Positions 26,857 through 34,477 of a stretch of 37,654 nt of DNA are shown here, piece after piece (position 1 is the first letter of the stretch; every line of letters starts with the position of its first letter). The translations under genes and the position numbers were made by a program. Below the pieces are notes generated by a model, which saw only the letters and a program-made list of their open reading frames with translations, did no database searches and had not been told where the DNA came from. The stretch comes from Chitinophagaceae bacterium (GTDB lineage Bacteria; Bacteroidota; Bacteroidia; Chitinophagales; Chitinophagaceae): positions 1-37,654 of the forward strand of contig JANWIJ010000049.1 of NCBI GenBank assembly GCA_025449935.1. The letters run 5' to 3'.

Positions 26857-27606
26857 ATGCAACTCAAAAAAATCCTTCTTTTTACATTTTTTGCAGCCCT
26901 GCATTATACCGGGAATGCACAGTTTAAGAAGGGTGATAAAATGGTGGGGACTTCCCTGGGGAGTGTCTTTTTTAATTCAGGAAATTCAGCCGTTTCCTTC
27001 CCGGATTTTAACGGCTACTCAAGTAAAACCACCGGTTATGGCTTAAGGATCGAACCCGTATTCGGGTGGTTCGTTTCTGATAAAACTGCGGTGGGTGCAT
27101 CCCTTAATATTAACCCTTCCGGCCAGAAGATCCGTTACAAAGATAACAGCACCACTTTCCAGGAGGATAAAACAAATTCATTCAACATTGGCATCGGTGG
27201 ATTTGCCCGCAACTATTTCAATTCCGGCAATGGGTTGATACCCTTCGGACAGTTTGGTTTTAACCTGGGCATCAGTTCCATGAACACCGAAGGTTTCGGT
27301 TTTTATTCCGGCCCGCCTGGTTACAAAAATACCTACGACGGTAAATCATCCGGTGGCTTTTTTGCCAATGCTTCGATCCAGTTCGGCCTCACAAAAATGG
27401 TGGGTGAAAATACGGGCCTTGATTTCTTTGCGGGCTATACTTATTCCTATAATAAGAACACATTGAAAACCACTACATCCACAGACCTGGATCTTGATGG
27501 AGATATAGACTTTACTTCCACCAATGAACCTACCACCAAATTCACCAATCATGGGTTTATACTGGGTGTAGGATTACAGGTTTTTTTGAAAGGAAAAAAC
27601 AAATAA
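26857..27606 (+). CDS. Outer-membrane beta-barrel protein
   Basis: About 249 residues from the ATG at 26857, which begins a good signal peptide (MQLKKILLFTFFAAL, cleavage after GNAQ). An ATG at 26794 would add 21 residues unlike a leader and lies before the promoter element. The mature part shows alternating hydrophobic strands with aromatic ends and Gly-rich turns typical of small OmpA/OmpW-like porin-family barrels (GYGLRIEPVFGWFVSDKTAV, SFNIGIGGFARNYF, HGFILGVGLQVFLKG). The function is unknown. Such proteins are common in Bacteroidota. Confidence 0.82.
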   Translation: MQLKKILLFTFFAALHYTGNAQFKKGDKMVGTSLGSVFFNSGNSAVSFPDFNGYSSKTTGYGLRIEPVFGWFVSDKTAVGASLNINPSGQKIRYKDNSTTFQEDKTNSFNIGIGGFARNYFNSGNGLIPFGQFGFNLGISSMNTEGFGFYSGPPGYKNTYDGKSSGGFFANASIQFGLTKMVGENTGLDFFAGYTYSYNKNTLKTTTSTDLDLDGDIDFTSTNEPTTKFTNHGFILGVGLQVFLKGKNK

Positions 27607-27628
27607 ACCAGTTAACGCTGTCAAACAA

Positions 27629-27653
27629 CAAACCCCGGTGATGCCGGGGTTTG
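27629..27653. terminator. Bidirectional rho-independent terminator
   Basis: A perfect 10-base stem CAAACCCCGG/CCGGGGTTTG with a TGATG loop lies between the forward beta-barrel gene and the reverse DksA-type gene, whose stops are at 27606 and 27675. Confidence 0.88.
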
Positions 27654-27674
27654 CTTATTTTGAATATGGTATGA

Positions 27675-28496
27675 TTACTTATTCATCAGCTGCTTGGCCT
27701 CGATGCTCAGGGTGGCATGAGGTACAGCTCTTAACCTCGCTTTATCAATCAGCTTCCCGGTTACCCGGCAAATGCCATAGGTTTTATTTTCGATCCGCAT
27801 CATCGCCTTTTCAAGGTGATCGATGAAAGTGATCTGCCTGCTTGCCATCTGGCTTAGTTGTTCCCGTTCCATACTTACACTGCCATCTTCCATGGTCATG
27901 TAGCGGGCTTCGTCCATATCACCGCCTTCATCCTTGCGGGTGATTAATCCCTGTAAATAGGTCAGCTCTTTCTTCGCAGCATCCAGTTTCCGCTGGATGA
28001 TTTCCCGGAACTCGGTCAGATCACCATCGGAGTAGCGCATGGTTGGTCCTGTAGATTGGTAAGCCTGTTTATCGAGCACTGATTTTGTAAACTCCGGTTC
28101 ATATTTCACCGAGCTTTTAGTAGTTGTTTTGGGAATCACCATTTTAAGAGGTTTAGGCGGTTCCTTTTTAATAACCGGTTTAACCTTGGGTTTAATTGAA
28201 ACCAATGATTTGGGGTCAACTGTACCGGGTTTTTTAACCACGGGTTTTTGAGCCGGGGCTTCAGGTTTTGCGGCTACTTTAGGTGCCGGGCCGGCAGCCG
28301 GACGGGCAGATTTAGCCACTGGTTTTGCGACTACTTTCGGGGCCGGTTTCTTAGCAACATGTTTTGCTGCTTTCTTCGGGGCCGGTTTCTTGGGTGCAGA
28401 TTTTTTCACAGTTTTCTTTGCTGCCGGTTTTTTCGCAGCTGCTTTTTTAACGGGTTTGGCAGCCTTTTTAGAGGCATGTTTCTTTTTTGTAGCCAT
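27675..28496 (-). CDS. TraR/DksA family protein with histone H1-like N-terminal tail
   Basis: A 273-residue protein in two parts. Residues 1 to about 90 are almost entirely Lys, Ala and Pro (KKAAAKKPAAKKTVKK style), like histone H1 tails, and should bind nucleic acid non-specifically. From about residue 155 comes a DksA/TraR domain: a coiled coil with an acidic tip (DEGGDMDEAR), then the globular end YGICRVTGKLIDKARLRAVP. Only one of the four zinc cysteines of classical DksA remains, as is usual in Bacteroidota members. DksA proteins bind RNA polymerase and tune rRNA and stress promoters, often with ppGpp. It starts 3 bases after the ileS stop, so it is co-transcribed with it. Confidence 0.88.
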   Translation of the reverse strand: MATKKKHASKKAAKPVKKAAAKKPAAKKTVKKSAPKKPAPKKAAKHVAKKPAPKVVAKPVAKSARPAAGPAPKVAAKPEAPAQKPVVKKPGTVDPKSLVSIKPKVKPVIKKEPPKPLKMVIPKTTTKSSVKYEPEFTKSVLDKQAYQSTGPTMRYSDGDLTEFREIIQRKLDAAKKELTYLQGLITRKDEGGDMDEARYMTMEDGSVSMEREQLSQMASRQITFIDHLEKAMMRIENKTYGICRVTGKLIDKARLRAVPHATLSIEAKQLMNK

Positions 28497-28499
28497 ACA

Positions 28500-31400
28500 T
28501 TACCCTTTTTTTAAAACAATGACTTTTAATGATATATCGTTCACATTGATGTCGGTACCGCCAGTTAATTCGGGTACCAGTTCCAGCTTGTCGGCCAGAA
28601 TTTCGGCGCAAATATAGTCTTTATACCGGGCCAATGAATCATTTAATCCATTTGGTGCTGATACTTTAACTTCTATCCTGTCCGTAAGATCAAAACTATT
28701 ATCCTTCCTTATTTTCTGTATCCTGTTCACAAATTCACGGGCATTTCCTTCAGCTTCCAGTTCCGGGGTAACGGTTACATCCAGTGCCACGGTCAAACTC
28801 CCCTTGTTGGCCACTGTCCAGCCTGGAATATCCTCACTGCTTATCTCCACTTCCGCTAGCTGTAATATTACAGGTTCGTTATCAATTGACAAATTATATT
28901 GACCTTCTTTTTCCAACCGGGCAATGTCATCCTGGGTGAATTCCGCCAATGCCGCGGATACTGCTTTCATCCGCCCTCCCATTTTTTTCCCCAGGGCCAC
29001 AAAATTGGGTTTGATCTTTTTACTGATAAAAGTATTATCCGGGCCGGGATATTCTATTTCTTTTACATTCACTTCCGCTTTTATTAAATCCTCCACCTTT
29101 TGCAGTTGTTCTTTCATGGAGGCATTGATCACGGGGATCAACACTTTCTGCAAAGGTTGACGGACTTTCAGGTTCACCCGCTTGCGAAGCGATAATATTA
29201 AGGACGAGGCATCCTGCGCCAATTGCATTCTTTCTTCCAGTGATTCATCAATAAATGATTCATTGGCTGATGGAAAGTCTGCATGGTGCACTGATTCTGC
29301 GCTGAAACGGCCTGTTACCTTGTTCAGGCACTGGAAAACAACATCGCTGAAAAAAGGAGAAACAGGTGCAATTAATCTGGTGATGGTTTCCAGGCATTCA
29401 TATAAAGTCTGGTAAGCACAAATCTTATCCTGTTCATATTCTCCCTTCCAGAAACGGCGACGGCAAAGACGGACATACCAGTTACTTAAATGTTCATCGA
29501 CAAAATCCTCAATGACACGGCCGGCCTGAGTGGGTTCGTAGTCATCCATGTATTCATTTGCTTTCTTCACCACCGTATTAAGCGAAGAAAGTATCCAGCG
29601 GTCAATCTCGGGACGTTGCGCCAAAGGAATATAATCTTCCCTGAAAACAAAGCCATCCACATTGGCATAGAGAGCGAAGAACTGGTACGTGTTATACAAA
29701 GTACCAAAGAACTTACGCTGCACTTCTTTAATTCCATCCAGGTCAAACTTCATATTATCCCAGGGCGAGGCATTGGTAACGAGATACCATCTTGTAGCAT
29801 CAGCGCCAAAGGTTTCAATGGTTTTAAATGGATCGACCACATTCCCGAGCCGTTTGCTCATCTTGTTACCGTTCTTATCCAATACCAACCCGTTTGAAAC
29901 ACAGGTTTTATACGCCACACTGTCAAACAGCATAACCGCGATGGCATGCAGGGTATAAAACCATCCCCGGGTCTGGTCAACACCTTCAGCGATATAATCG
30001 GCGGGAAAATTTTTCTCAAATGTTTCTTTATTCTCAAATGGGAAATGCCATTGGGCATATGGCATTGCCCCGGAATCAAACCACACATCAATCAGGTCAG
30101 GTACCCGTTTCATGGGTTCACCTTTTTTACTAACCAGGATGATATCATCCACATAAGGTTTGTGCAGGTCAAGAATCCCTTCGTGCAGGTAATGTTTATT
30201 GACATCCTCTCCCAATACCTCGTTGGCCTTCCGGATACCCGCATTTAATTCTTCAATGGAACCGATACAAACTTCTTCATCACCTTCTTCTGTTCTCCAG
30301 ATTGGCAACGGGGTTCCCCAGAATCTTGAACGGCTAAGGTTCCAGTCCACCATGTTTTCCAGCCAGTTACCAAAACGTCCCTCACCGGTTGATTTTGGTT
30401 TCCAGTTGATGGTCTTATTCAACTCCACCATCCTTTCTTTGACGGCAGTTGTTTTAATGAACCAGGCATCCAGCGGGTAATAAAGGATGGGTTTGTCGGT
30501 ACGCCAGCAATGCGGGTAGTTGTGTTCGTATTTTTCAACTTTAAAAGCCCGGTTCTCTTTTTTCAGTTTAACACTGATATCAACATTTACGTCAACATAG
30601 TTTGGGTCATCTTTATAATTCTTTACATACCGGTTGCTGAATTCACCCAGCCCATCCACAAATTTACCTTCCCTGTCCACCATCGTCAGAATTCCAATAT
30701 TGTATTTCTTTCCCACTTTAAAGTCATCGGCTCCAAATGCCGGCGCTGTGTGCACGATACCCGTACCATCGTCGGTGGTCACAAAACTATCCGTCATAAC
30801 CCGGAACGGTTTTGCACCGGGAGTGATTTCCTGTATGGTTTTTAAAGAATTGGCTTCATATGGTAGCAGTTGTTCGTATTCGGCACCTTCTATGTTTTGG
30901 CCTTTAAACTCAGTAAGGATTTTGTAAGGAATATTTTTACCGTCATGCTGGTAAGCACCAAAATCTGCATTCAGGTTTTCCGGTTTAAAATACTTGCCCA
31001 ACAACGTCTTTGCCAGCACGATGTTGATCGTGTTGTGTAAATAGGGATTAATGGTTTTCACCAGCACATAATCAATATTGGGGCCAACCGTCAATCCTAA
31101 ATTGGAAGGAAGTGTCCATGGAGTTGTGGTCCAGGCAAGAAAGAACACTTCTTCATTGCCAGCTGCATCAAATAAAAATTTGGATTGCTTATTTTTTACC
31201 GCTTTAAACATGGCAACTGCACTTGTATCCTTCACATCTTTGTAGGTCCCGGGCTGGTTAAGTTCATGCGAGCTCAACCCTGTTCCTGCGGCCGGTGAAT
31301 AGGGCTGGATACTCACACTTTCATACAACAATCCTTTTTTATATAATTCACTGAGTATCCACCAGAGTGTTTCGATATACTCATTTTTAAAAGTGATATA

Positions 31401-31853
31401 GGGGTCGTCCAGGTCAACCCAGTATCCCATCTTGCGGGTAATGTCATCCCATTTGTCTTTGTATCTTAATACCGCTTCCCGGCATTTTTGGTTGTATTCT
31501 TCAACAGATATTTTTTTGCCGATATCTTCCTTGGTAATACCCAATTCTTTTTCAACACCTAATTCTATGGGCAGGCCATGTGTGTCCCAGCCGCCTTTTC
31601 TTTTTACCTGGAAACCTTTCATGGTTTTGTAGCGACAAACCAGGTCCTTCAGTGTTCTTGAAATAACATGGTGGATACCTGGCATACCATTGGCACTGGG
31701 AGGGCCTTCATAAAATACAAATGGTGGAGCCCCTTCCCGCAGGGTCACACTTTTTTCAAAAGCCTGTTTTTCAGACCATTGCCCGAGAATTTCCTGCTCA
31801 AAAGCCGGCAAATTAAGTCCTGTAAATTCCCTGTATTTGACACGCATAGCCAT
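28500..31853 (-). CDS. ileS: Isoleucyl-tRNA synthetase, type 2, with swapped GxHH signature
   Basis: A 1117-residue class I synthetase that charges tRNA-Ile. Its length and sequence match the eukaryote-like type 2 group (IleRS2), not the roughly 940-residue type 1 enzyme. The class I signature HxGH is replaced by GIHH (residues 59-62, within GPPSANGMPGIHHVI; bases 31668-31679). The KMSKR loop is at residues 664-668. The CP1 editing domain is present (TTPWTLPSN, GTGIVHTAPAFGADD), followed by an anticodon-binding region (NWYVRLCRRRFWKGE). The first ATG is 31851-31853. An ATG two codons later (31847) would fit better with the TACCTTTG promoter element at 31867-31874. No second ileS is seen in the window. 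Confidence 0.97.
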   Translation of the reverse strand: MAMRVKYREFTGLNLPAFEQEILGQWSEKQAFEKSVTLREGAPPFVFYEGPPSANGMPGIHHVISRTLKDLVCRYKTMKGFQVKRKGGWDTHGLPIELGVEKELGITKEDIGKKISVEEYNQKCREAVLRYKDKWDDITRKMGYWVDLDDPYITFKNEYIETLWWILSELYKKGLLYESVSIQPYSPAAGTGLSSHELNQPGTYKDVKDTSAVAMFKAVKNKQSKFLFDAAGNEEVFFLAWTTTPWTLPSNLGLTVGPNIDYVLVKTINPYLHNTINIVLAKTLLGKYFKPENLNADFGAYQHDGKNIPYKILTEFKGQNIEGAEYEQLLPYEANSLKTIQEITPGAKPFRVMTDSFVTTDDGTGIVHTAPAFGADDFKVGKKYNIGILTMVDREGKFVDGLGEFSNRYVKNYKDDPNYVDVNVDISVKLKKENRAFKVEKYEHNYPHCWRTDKPILYYPLDAWFIKTTAVKERMVELNKTINWKPKSTGEGRFGNWLENMVDWNLSRSRFWGTPLPIWRTEEGDEEVCIGSIEELNAGIRKANEVLGEDVNKHYLHEGILDLHKPYVDDIILVSKKGEPMKRVPDLIDVWFDSGAMPYAQWHFPFENKETFEKNFPADYIAEGVDQTRGWFYTLHAIAVMLFDSVAYKTCVSNGLVLDKNGNKMSKRLGNVVDPFKTIETFGADATRWYLVTNASPWDNMKFDLDGIKEVQRKFFGTLYNTYQFFALYANVDGFVFREDYIPLAQRPEIDRWILSSLNTVVKKANEYMDDYEPTQAGRVIEDFVDEHLSNWYVRLCRRRFWKGEYEQDKICAYQTLYECLETITRLIAPVSPFFSDVVFQCLNKVTGRFSAESVHHADFPSANESFIDESLEERMQLAQDASSLILSLRKRVNLKVRQPLQKVLIPVINASMKEQLQKVEDLIKAEVNVKEIEYPGPDNTFISKKIKPNFVALGKKMGGRMKAVSAALAEFTQDDIARLEKEGQYNLSIDNEPVILQLAEVEISSEDIPGWTVANKGSLTVALDVTVTPELEAEGNAREFVNRIQKIRKDNSFDLTDRIEVKVSAPNGLNDSLARYKDYICAEILADKLELVPELTGGTDINVNDISLKVIVLKKG

Positions 31854-31866
31854 TCTAAAAAGAGGG

Positions 31867-31874
31867 CAAAGGTA
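31867..31874 (-). promoter_or_regulatory. Bacteroidota -7 promoter element for ileS
   Basis: The reverse strand reads TACCTTTG, an exact TAnnTTTG match, 13 bases before the first ileS ATG and 19 before the second. Transcription would start about 6 bases downstream, leaving almost no leader for the first ATG. Confidence 0.5.
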
Positions 31875-31905
31875 TGAAAATAAACGGCCGCATTCAGTAC
31901 TGCAT

Positions 31906-31937
31906 AAACGAAAAGAACCTCCGGGGCAGGAGGTTCT
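31906..31937 (-). terminator. Rho-independent terminator after the DUF6607-type gene
   Basis: On the reverse strand a perfect 9-base stem AGAACCTCC/GGAGGTTCT (31914-31922 with 31929-31937) and a 6-base loop is followed by TTTTCGTTT. It separates this gene from ileS. Confidence 0.85.
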
Positions 31938-31956
31938 CCGGGATTCTTATTCCGGC

Positions 31957-32904
31957 TTAATTAAGTTGGGCGGTTTCAGCTTTGTCCTGCCCGGTAAACC
32001 GTCCAATTTCTGCTTTTATGACGCCATCAATTTCCGCGGCTGTGATTTTTTTAGCAGCATACTTGCTGGAAAGATCGATCAGGTATTCGTGGAGGAACTT
32101 ACCATCAATTTTGTTCTTGAGTGAAATCGTATTCCGGGAGCCAATATAATCAGCCCATACTTTTCTAACACGGCCCCAATAATCTTTGTTCTTTTCCCAA
32201 TATTCCCTGGCAACTGCACATTCTTTTTCGTTAATTCTTTTATAGGAGTTCCATCCTTTTTCTTCTACCAATACTTTATCCATTCCATGGCTGCGGATGA
32301 TTTTTTCATTGTCCTGTTCATGCAGGTAACCAGTATCTCCAATATTAATGCGGTTTGTTCTTTTTAGAATATTGTAATCGTCCCGGACCGAATATTCTCT
32401 CCGGGGCAAAGGTGCATCCGCCGTGCTTTGCCAGGTGATCCTGTTGTCAACCTGGACAAACTGGCTGATCCCCTGGTAGCGTGGCTCATCGGCAACTTCC
32501 CAAATGGTTTGCGTCCATTTCCCCATTACCTGTTCTGCCGGAATCATCTCTTTCACCCAGGTTCTGTCGCCTTTATATCGCCAGATTACAGGATTCTCAT
32601 AGGTCCATTCTTCCCGCCAGTGTTTTACAACGACAGTGGGTGATACGATCAGTAAATGTTGAATGACCATTTTCTTATCCGTTATTTCGATTGGCAATGC
32701 CAGTTCGGCGGTGCCACCTGTTTCTTCCCGGTCATGGTATTTATAATCCGGGTTTGAAGAAAATGTTTCCGCATATTTAAAATTCACTTCAAAACATCCG
32801 CAAAGTTTCTCAATGACCTGCCTGCCACCCGGGAGATCATTCGTTTGTCCCTGTACCGATAAACATACCATTGCTGCTGCCAAAAACCCCGTAAGTCTTT
32901 TCAT
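31957..32904 (-). CDS. DUF6607-type secreted protein of unknown function
   Basis: A 315-residue protein with a signal peptide (MKRLTGFLAAAMVCLSVQGQ). The sequence (KLCGCFEVNFKYAETFS, VVVKHWREEWTYENP, APLPRREYSVRDDYN) matches what I recall of the DUF6607 family. It contains many conserved Trp, Tyr and Arg residues but no known catalytic motif. No function is established. It lies downstream of the HmuY and TonB-dependent receptor genes on the same strand, separated from them by a terminator, and has its own promoter block. That block shares CTTTGCGGGCAA with the receptor gene. A part in haem or iron handling is therefore inferred from context only. Confidence 0.75.
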   Translation of the reverse strand: MKRLTGFLAAAMVCLSVQGQTNDLPGGRQVIEKLCGCFEVNFKYAETFSSNPDYKYHDREETGGTAELALPIEITDKKMVIQHLLIVSPTVVVKHWREEWTYENPVIWRYKGDRTWVKEMIPAEQVMGKWTQTIWEVADEPRYQGISQFVQVDNRITWQSTADAPLPRREYSVRDDYNILKRTNRINIGDTGYLHEQDNEKIIRSHGMDKVLVEEKGWNSYKRINEKECAVAREYWEKNKDYWGRVRKVWADYIGSRNTISLKNKIDGKFLHEYLIDLSSKYAAKKITAAEIDGVIKAEIGRFTGQDKAETAQLN

Positions 32905-32917
32905 GTCGTTTTCCTGT

Positions 32918-32929
32918 TTGCCCGCAAAG
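32918..32929 (-). promoter_or_regulatory. Promoter block of the DUF6607-type gene
   Basis: Reverse strand reads CTTTGCGGGCAA, containing the TTTG end of a -7 element (TTCCTTTG). It begins 25 bases before the ATG. The same 12 bases occur before the TonB-dependent receptor gene. Confidence 0.45.
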
Positions 32930-32953
32930 GAACAACTATAGGGGAAGGAAGGC

Positions 32954-32990
32954 TTACGGAATAAGAAAAGCAGTTTACGGAATAAGAAAA
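32954..32990. repeat. Two 16-base direct repeats, 21-base period
   Basis: TTACGGAATAAGAAAA occurs at 32954-32969 and again, identical, at 32975-32990. A third partial copy, TTACGG, lies at 33000-33005 in the loop of the HmuY terminator. The repeats stand just upstream of the DUF6607-type promoter, on one face of the helix, as expected for a tandem operator. Confidence 0.7.
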
Positions 32991-33016
32991 ATCATCCCCT
33001 TACGGTGGATGATTTT
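32985..33016 (-). terminator. Rho-independent terminator after the HmuY gene
   Basis: On the reverse strand ATCATCC pairs with GGATGAT (32991-32997 with 33007-33013), extended by flanking A-T pairs, and is followed by TTTTTCTTATT. The T tract is part of the first direct repeat met by polymerase. Confidence 0.75.
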
Positions 33017-33035
33017 CAAATATTGATCGTGCAGT

Positions 33036-34436
33036 CTACCCTCTTTTGATCAGCACAGACTCATAAGCCGGGTATCCTCTTTCGCCATTCTGGGTCAGCG
33101 CGGTGAATCTCAGTTTATAGTAATTATTATTCCCATCCCGGATAATATAATAACGATCCGTTCTTACAGCCGGAGAAGAAGTGGGTCCGCCACCGGAGCG
33201 CCAGTCGGAGCCGATAGCGGTTTGGGTGGTCAAAAAGGTTTGAGCAGCGATATTTGTAGAGTCAAAATCGGCAAAAGCTTTAGTGGCTGTCATCACTTTG
33301 GCCACCTGCACATTCCGGTTTATGATAATAATGTCCTGGAAGAGATAGGGCACTTCACCGGCGCCAAAGTTCGTGGTATTGGAAAAATAGCTCCAGGCCA
33401 TATCCCATTTCTTTTTTTCGGGCTCCACGTTCACTGAGCCGTTATCAAATGATATATACTTAAAGAAATATTTATCGTCTTTGGCAATATTCATTTCCTG
33501 GAAACTGGTTGCGGAAATATCTGCGTACTGAAGCGTATAACCTCCGCCTGCATAGCGGATGATCCTTACTTTTTTCCATCCTCGTGCCGGGGCAGGGTTA
33601 CCCGGACCGGTTCCGCGGTTGACTATATATACTTTATTGTCGGTGGCTATGGAACTAATCGCCCCGATGGCTGTCCTGGTTAAATCGCCATTCGGATAAT
33701 CAATATAGGGCAATGATACCGGGGTGGGCGCAAACTGGTTAAACGCAACCTCGGCCGAAAAACCAATCGTGTCTGCCGCAGTTACCTGGGTAAGGTCATT
33801 TTTGGCTAGTTGTTTTGCCATCATCGCCGATGATGAATTCAGTATCACCCTGAAATCATCCGGACCCGTATAAAAACCCAGGTCCCAGTTCCCACGGTTC
33901 ACGGGAGTTTCCCGGTTCGCACTCAGGTCAATAAAAGTTTTATTTGGAAATAAAGCCCCGCCACCATTGATAACCGCGGAGGTGGATCCGGATACCAGTT
34001 CAGCAAAATTCAGTGCAAGTTGCTTCCGGTTACCGATAAAAACCGGTGACGCGGAGCTGTATATATCAAAAAGGAGTTGCTCATCCCCATCAAATAAAAC
34101 CCCGTTTACTTTTGAAACAGTAAATGAAGTTTCGGTGTTTCCCGATGGAATTAAAAGCTGGAGTTTCCCGGCTGCCGCGGCAGGTGTAGTAACATAATCA
34201 GTCGCGTAAAATACGCCCTGTTCCGCGATACTGATCGTGACCGCTATATCCCTGTCTGTCGGCCGCTCTAATTTTATTTTAAAATTAATACTGTTTTCTG
34301 AAGCCGTAATACCCTGTTGGCTTGTTTCAAAGTTGACCAGGTTATCCGGCAACATGGCCTCTCTCTTGCGGCAACCGGAAACCAGGACAGTTATTAATAA
34401 TGTTACGGTAATTATTTTTAGCATTTGCTTTTTCAT
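33036..34436 (-). CDS. HmuY family haem-binding lipoprotein with N-terminal Calx-beta-like domain
   Basis: A 466-residue lipoprotein (lipobox VSGC, Cys22). Residues about 33-128 resemble a Calx-beta domain (NFKIKLERPTDRDIAVTI, then SGNTETSFTV and DGDEQLLFDI). The rest is HmuY-like: GNWDLGFYTGPDDFRVILN, KKWDMAWSYFSNTT and PYLFQDIIIINRN are typical of the family. In Porphyromonas, HmuY is a surface haemophore that passes haem to the TonB-dependent receptor HmuR. Here the gene starts 41 bases after the receptor stop, so they form an operon. The extra N-terminal domain makes it about twice the length of P. gingivalis HmuY. The haem ligands cannot be assigned safely from sequence. Confidence 0.87.
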   Translation of the reverse strand: MKKQMLKIITVTLLITVLVSGCRKREAMLPDNLVNFETSQQGITASENSINFKIKLERPTDRDIAVTISIAEQGVFYATDYVTTPAAAAGKLQLLIPSGNTETSFTVSKVNGVLFDGDEQLLFDIYSSASPVFIGNRKQLALNFAELVSGSTSAVINGGGALFPNKTFIDLSANRETPVNRGNWDLGFYTGPDDFRVILNSSSAMMAKQLAKNDLTQVTAADTIGFSAEVAFNQFAPTPVSLPYIDYPNGDLTRTAIGAISSIATDNKVYIVNRGTGPGNPAPARGWKKVRIIRYAGGGYTLQYADISATSFQEMNIAKDDKYFFKYISFDNGSVNVEPEKKKWDMAWSYFSNTTNFGAGEVPYLFQDIIIINRNVQVAKVMTATKAFADFDSTNIAAQTFLTTQTAIGSDWRSGGGPTSSPAVRTDRYYIIRDGNNNYYKLRFTALTQNGERGYPAYESVLIKRG

Positions 34437-34477
34437 GTTGTATAAAAATTTATTGTGATCGTAGTTCCTGTTTTCAA

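Noticed and set aside
28227-28490. Low-complexity repetitive DNA
   Set aside because: The repetition is explained by the Lys/Ala/Pro-rich tail of the DksA-type protein, which is in frame with a clear domain.
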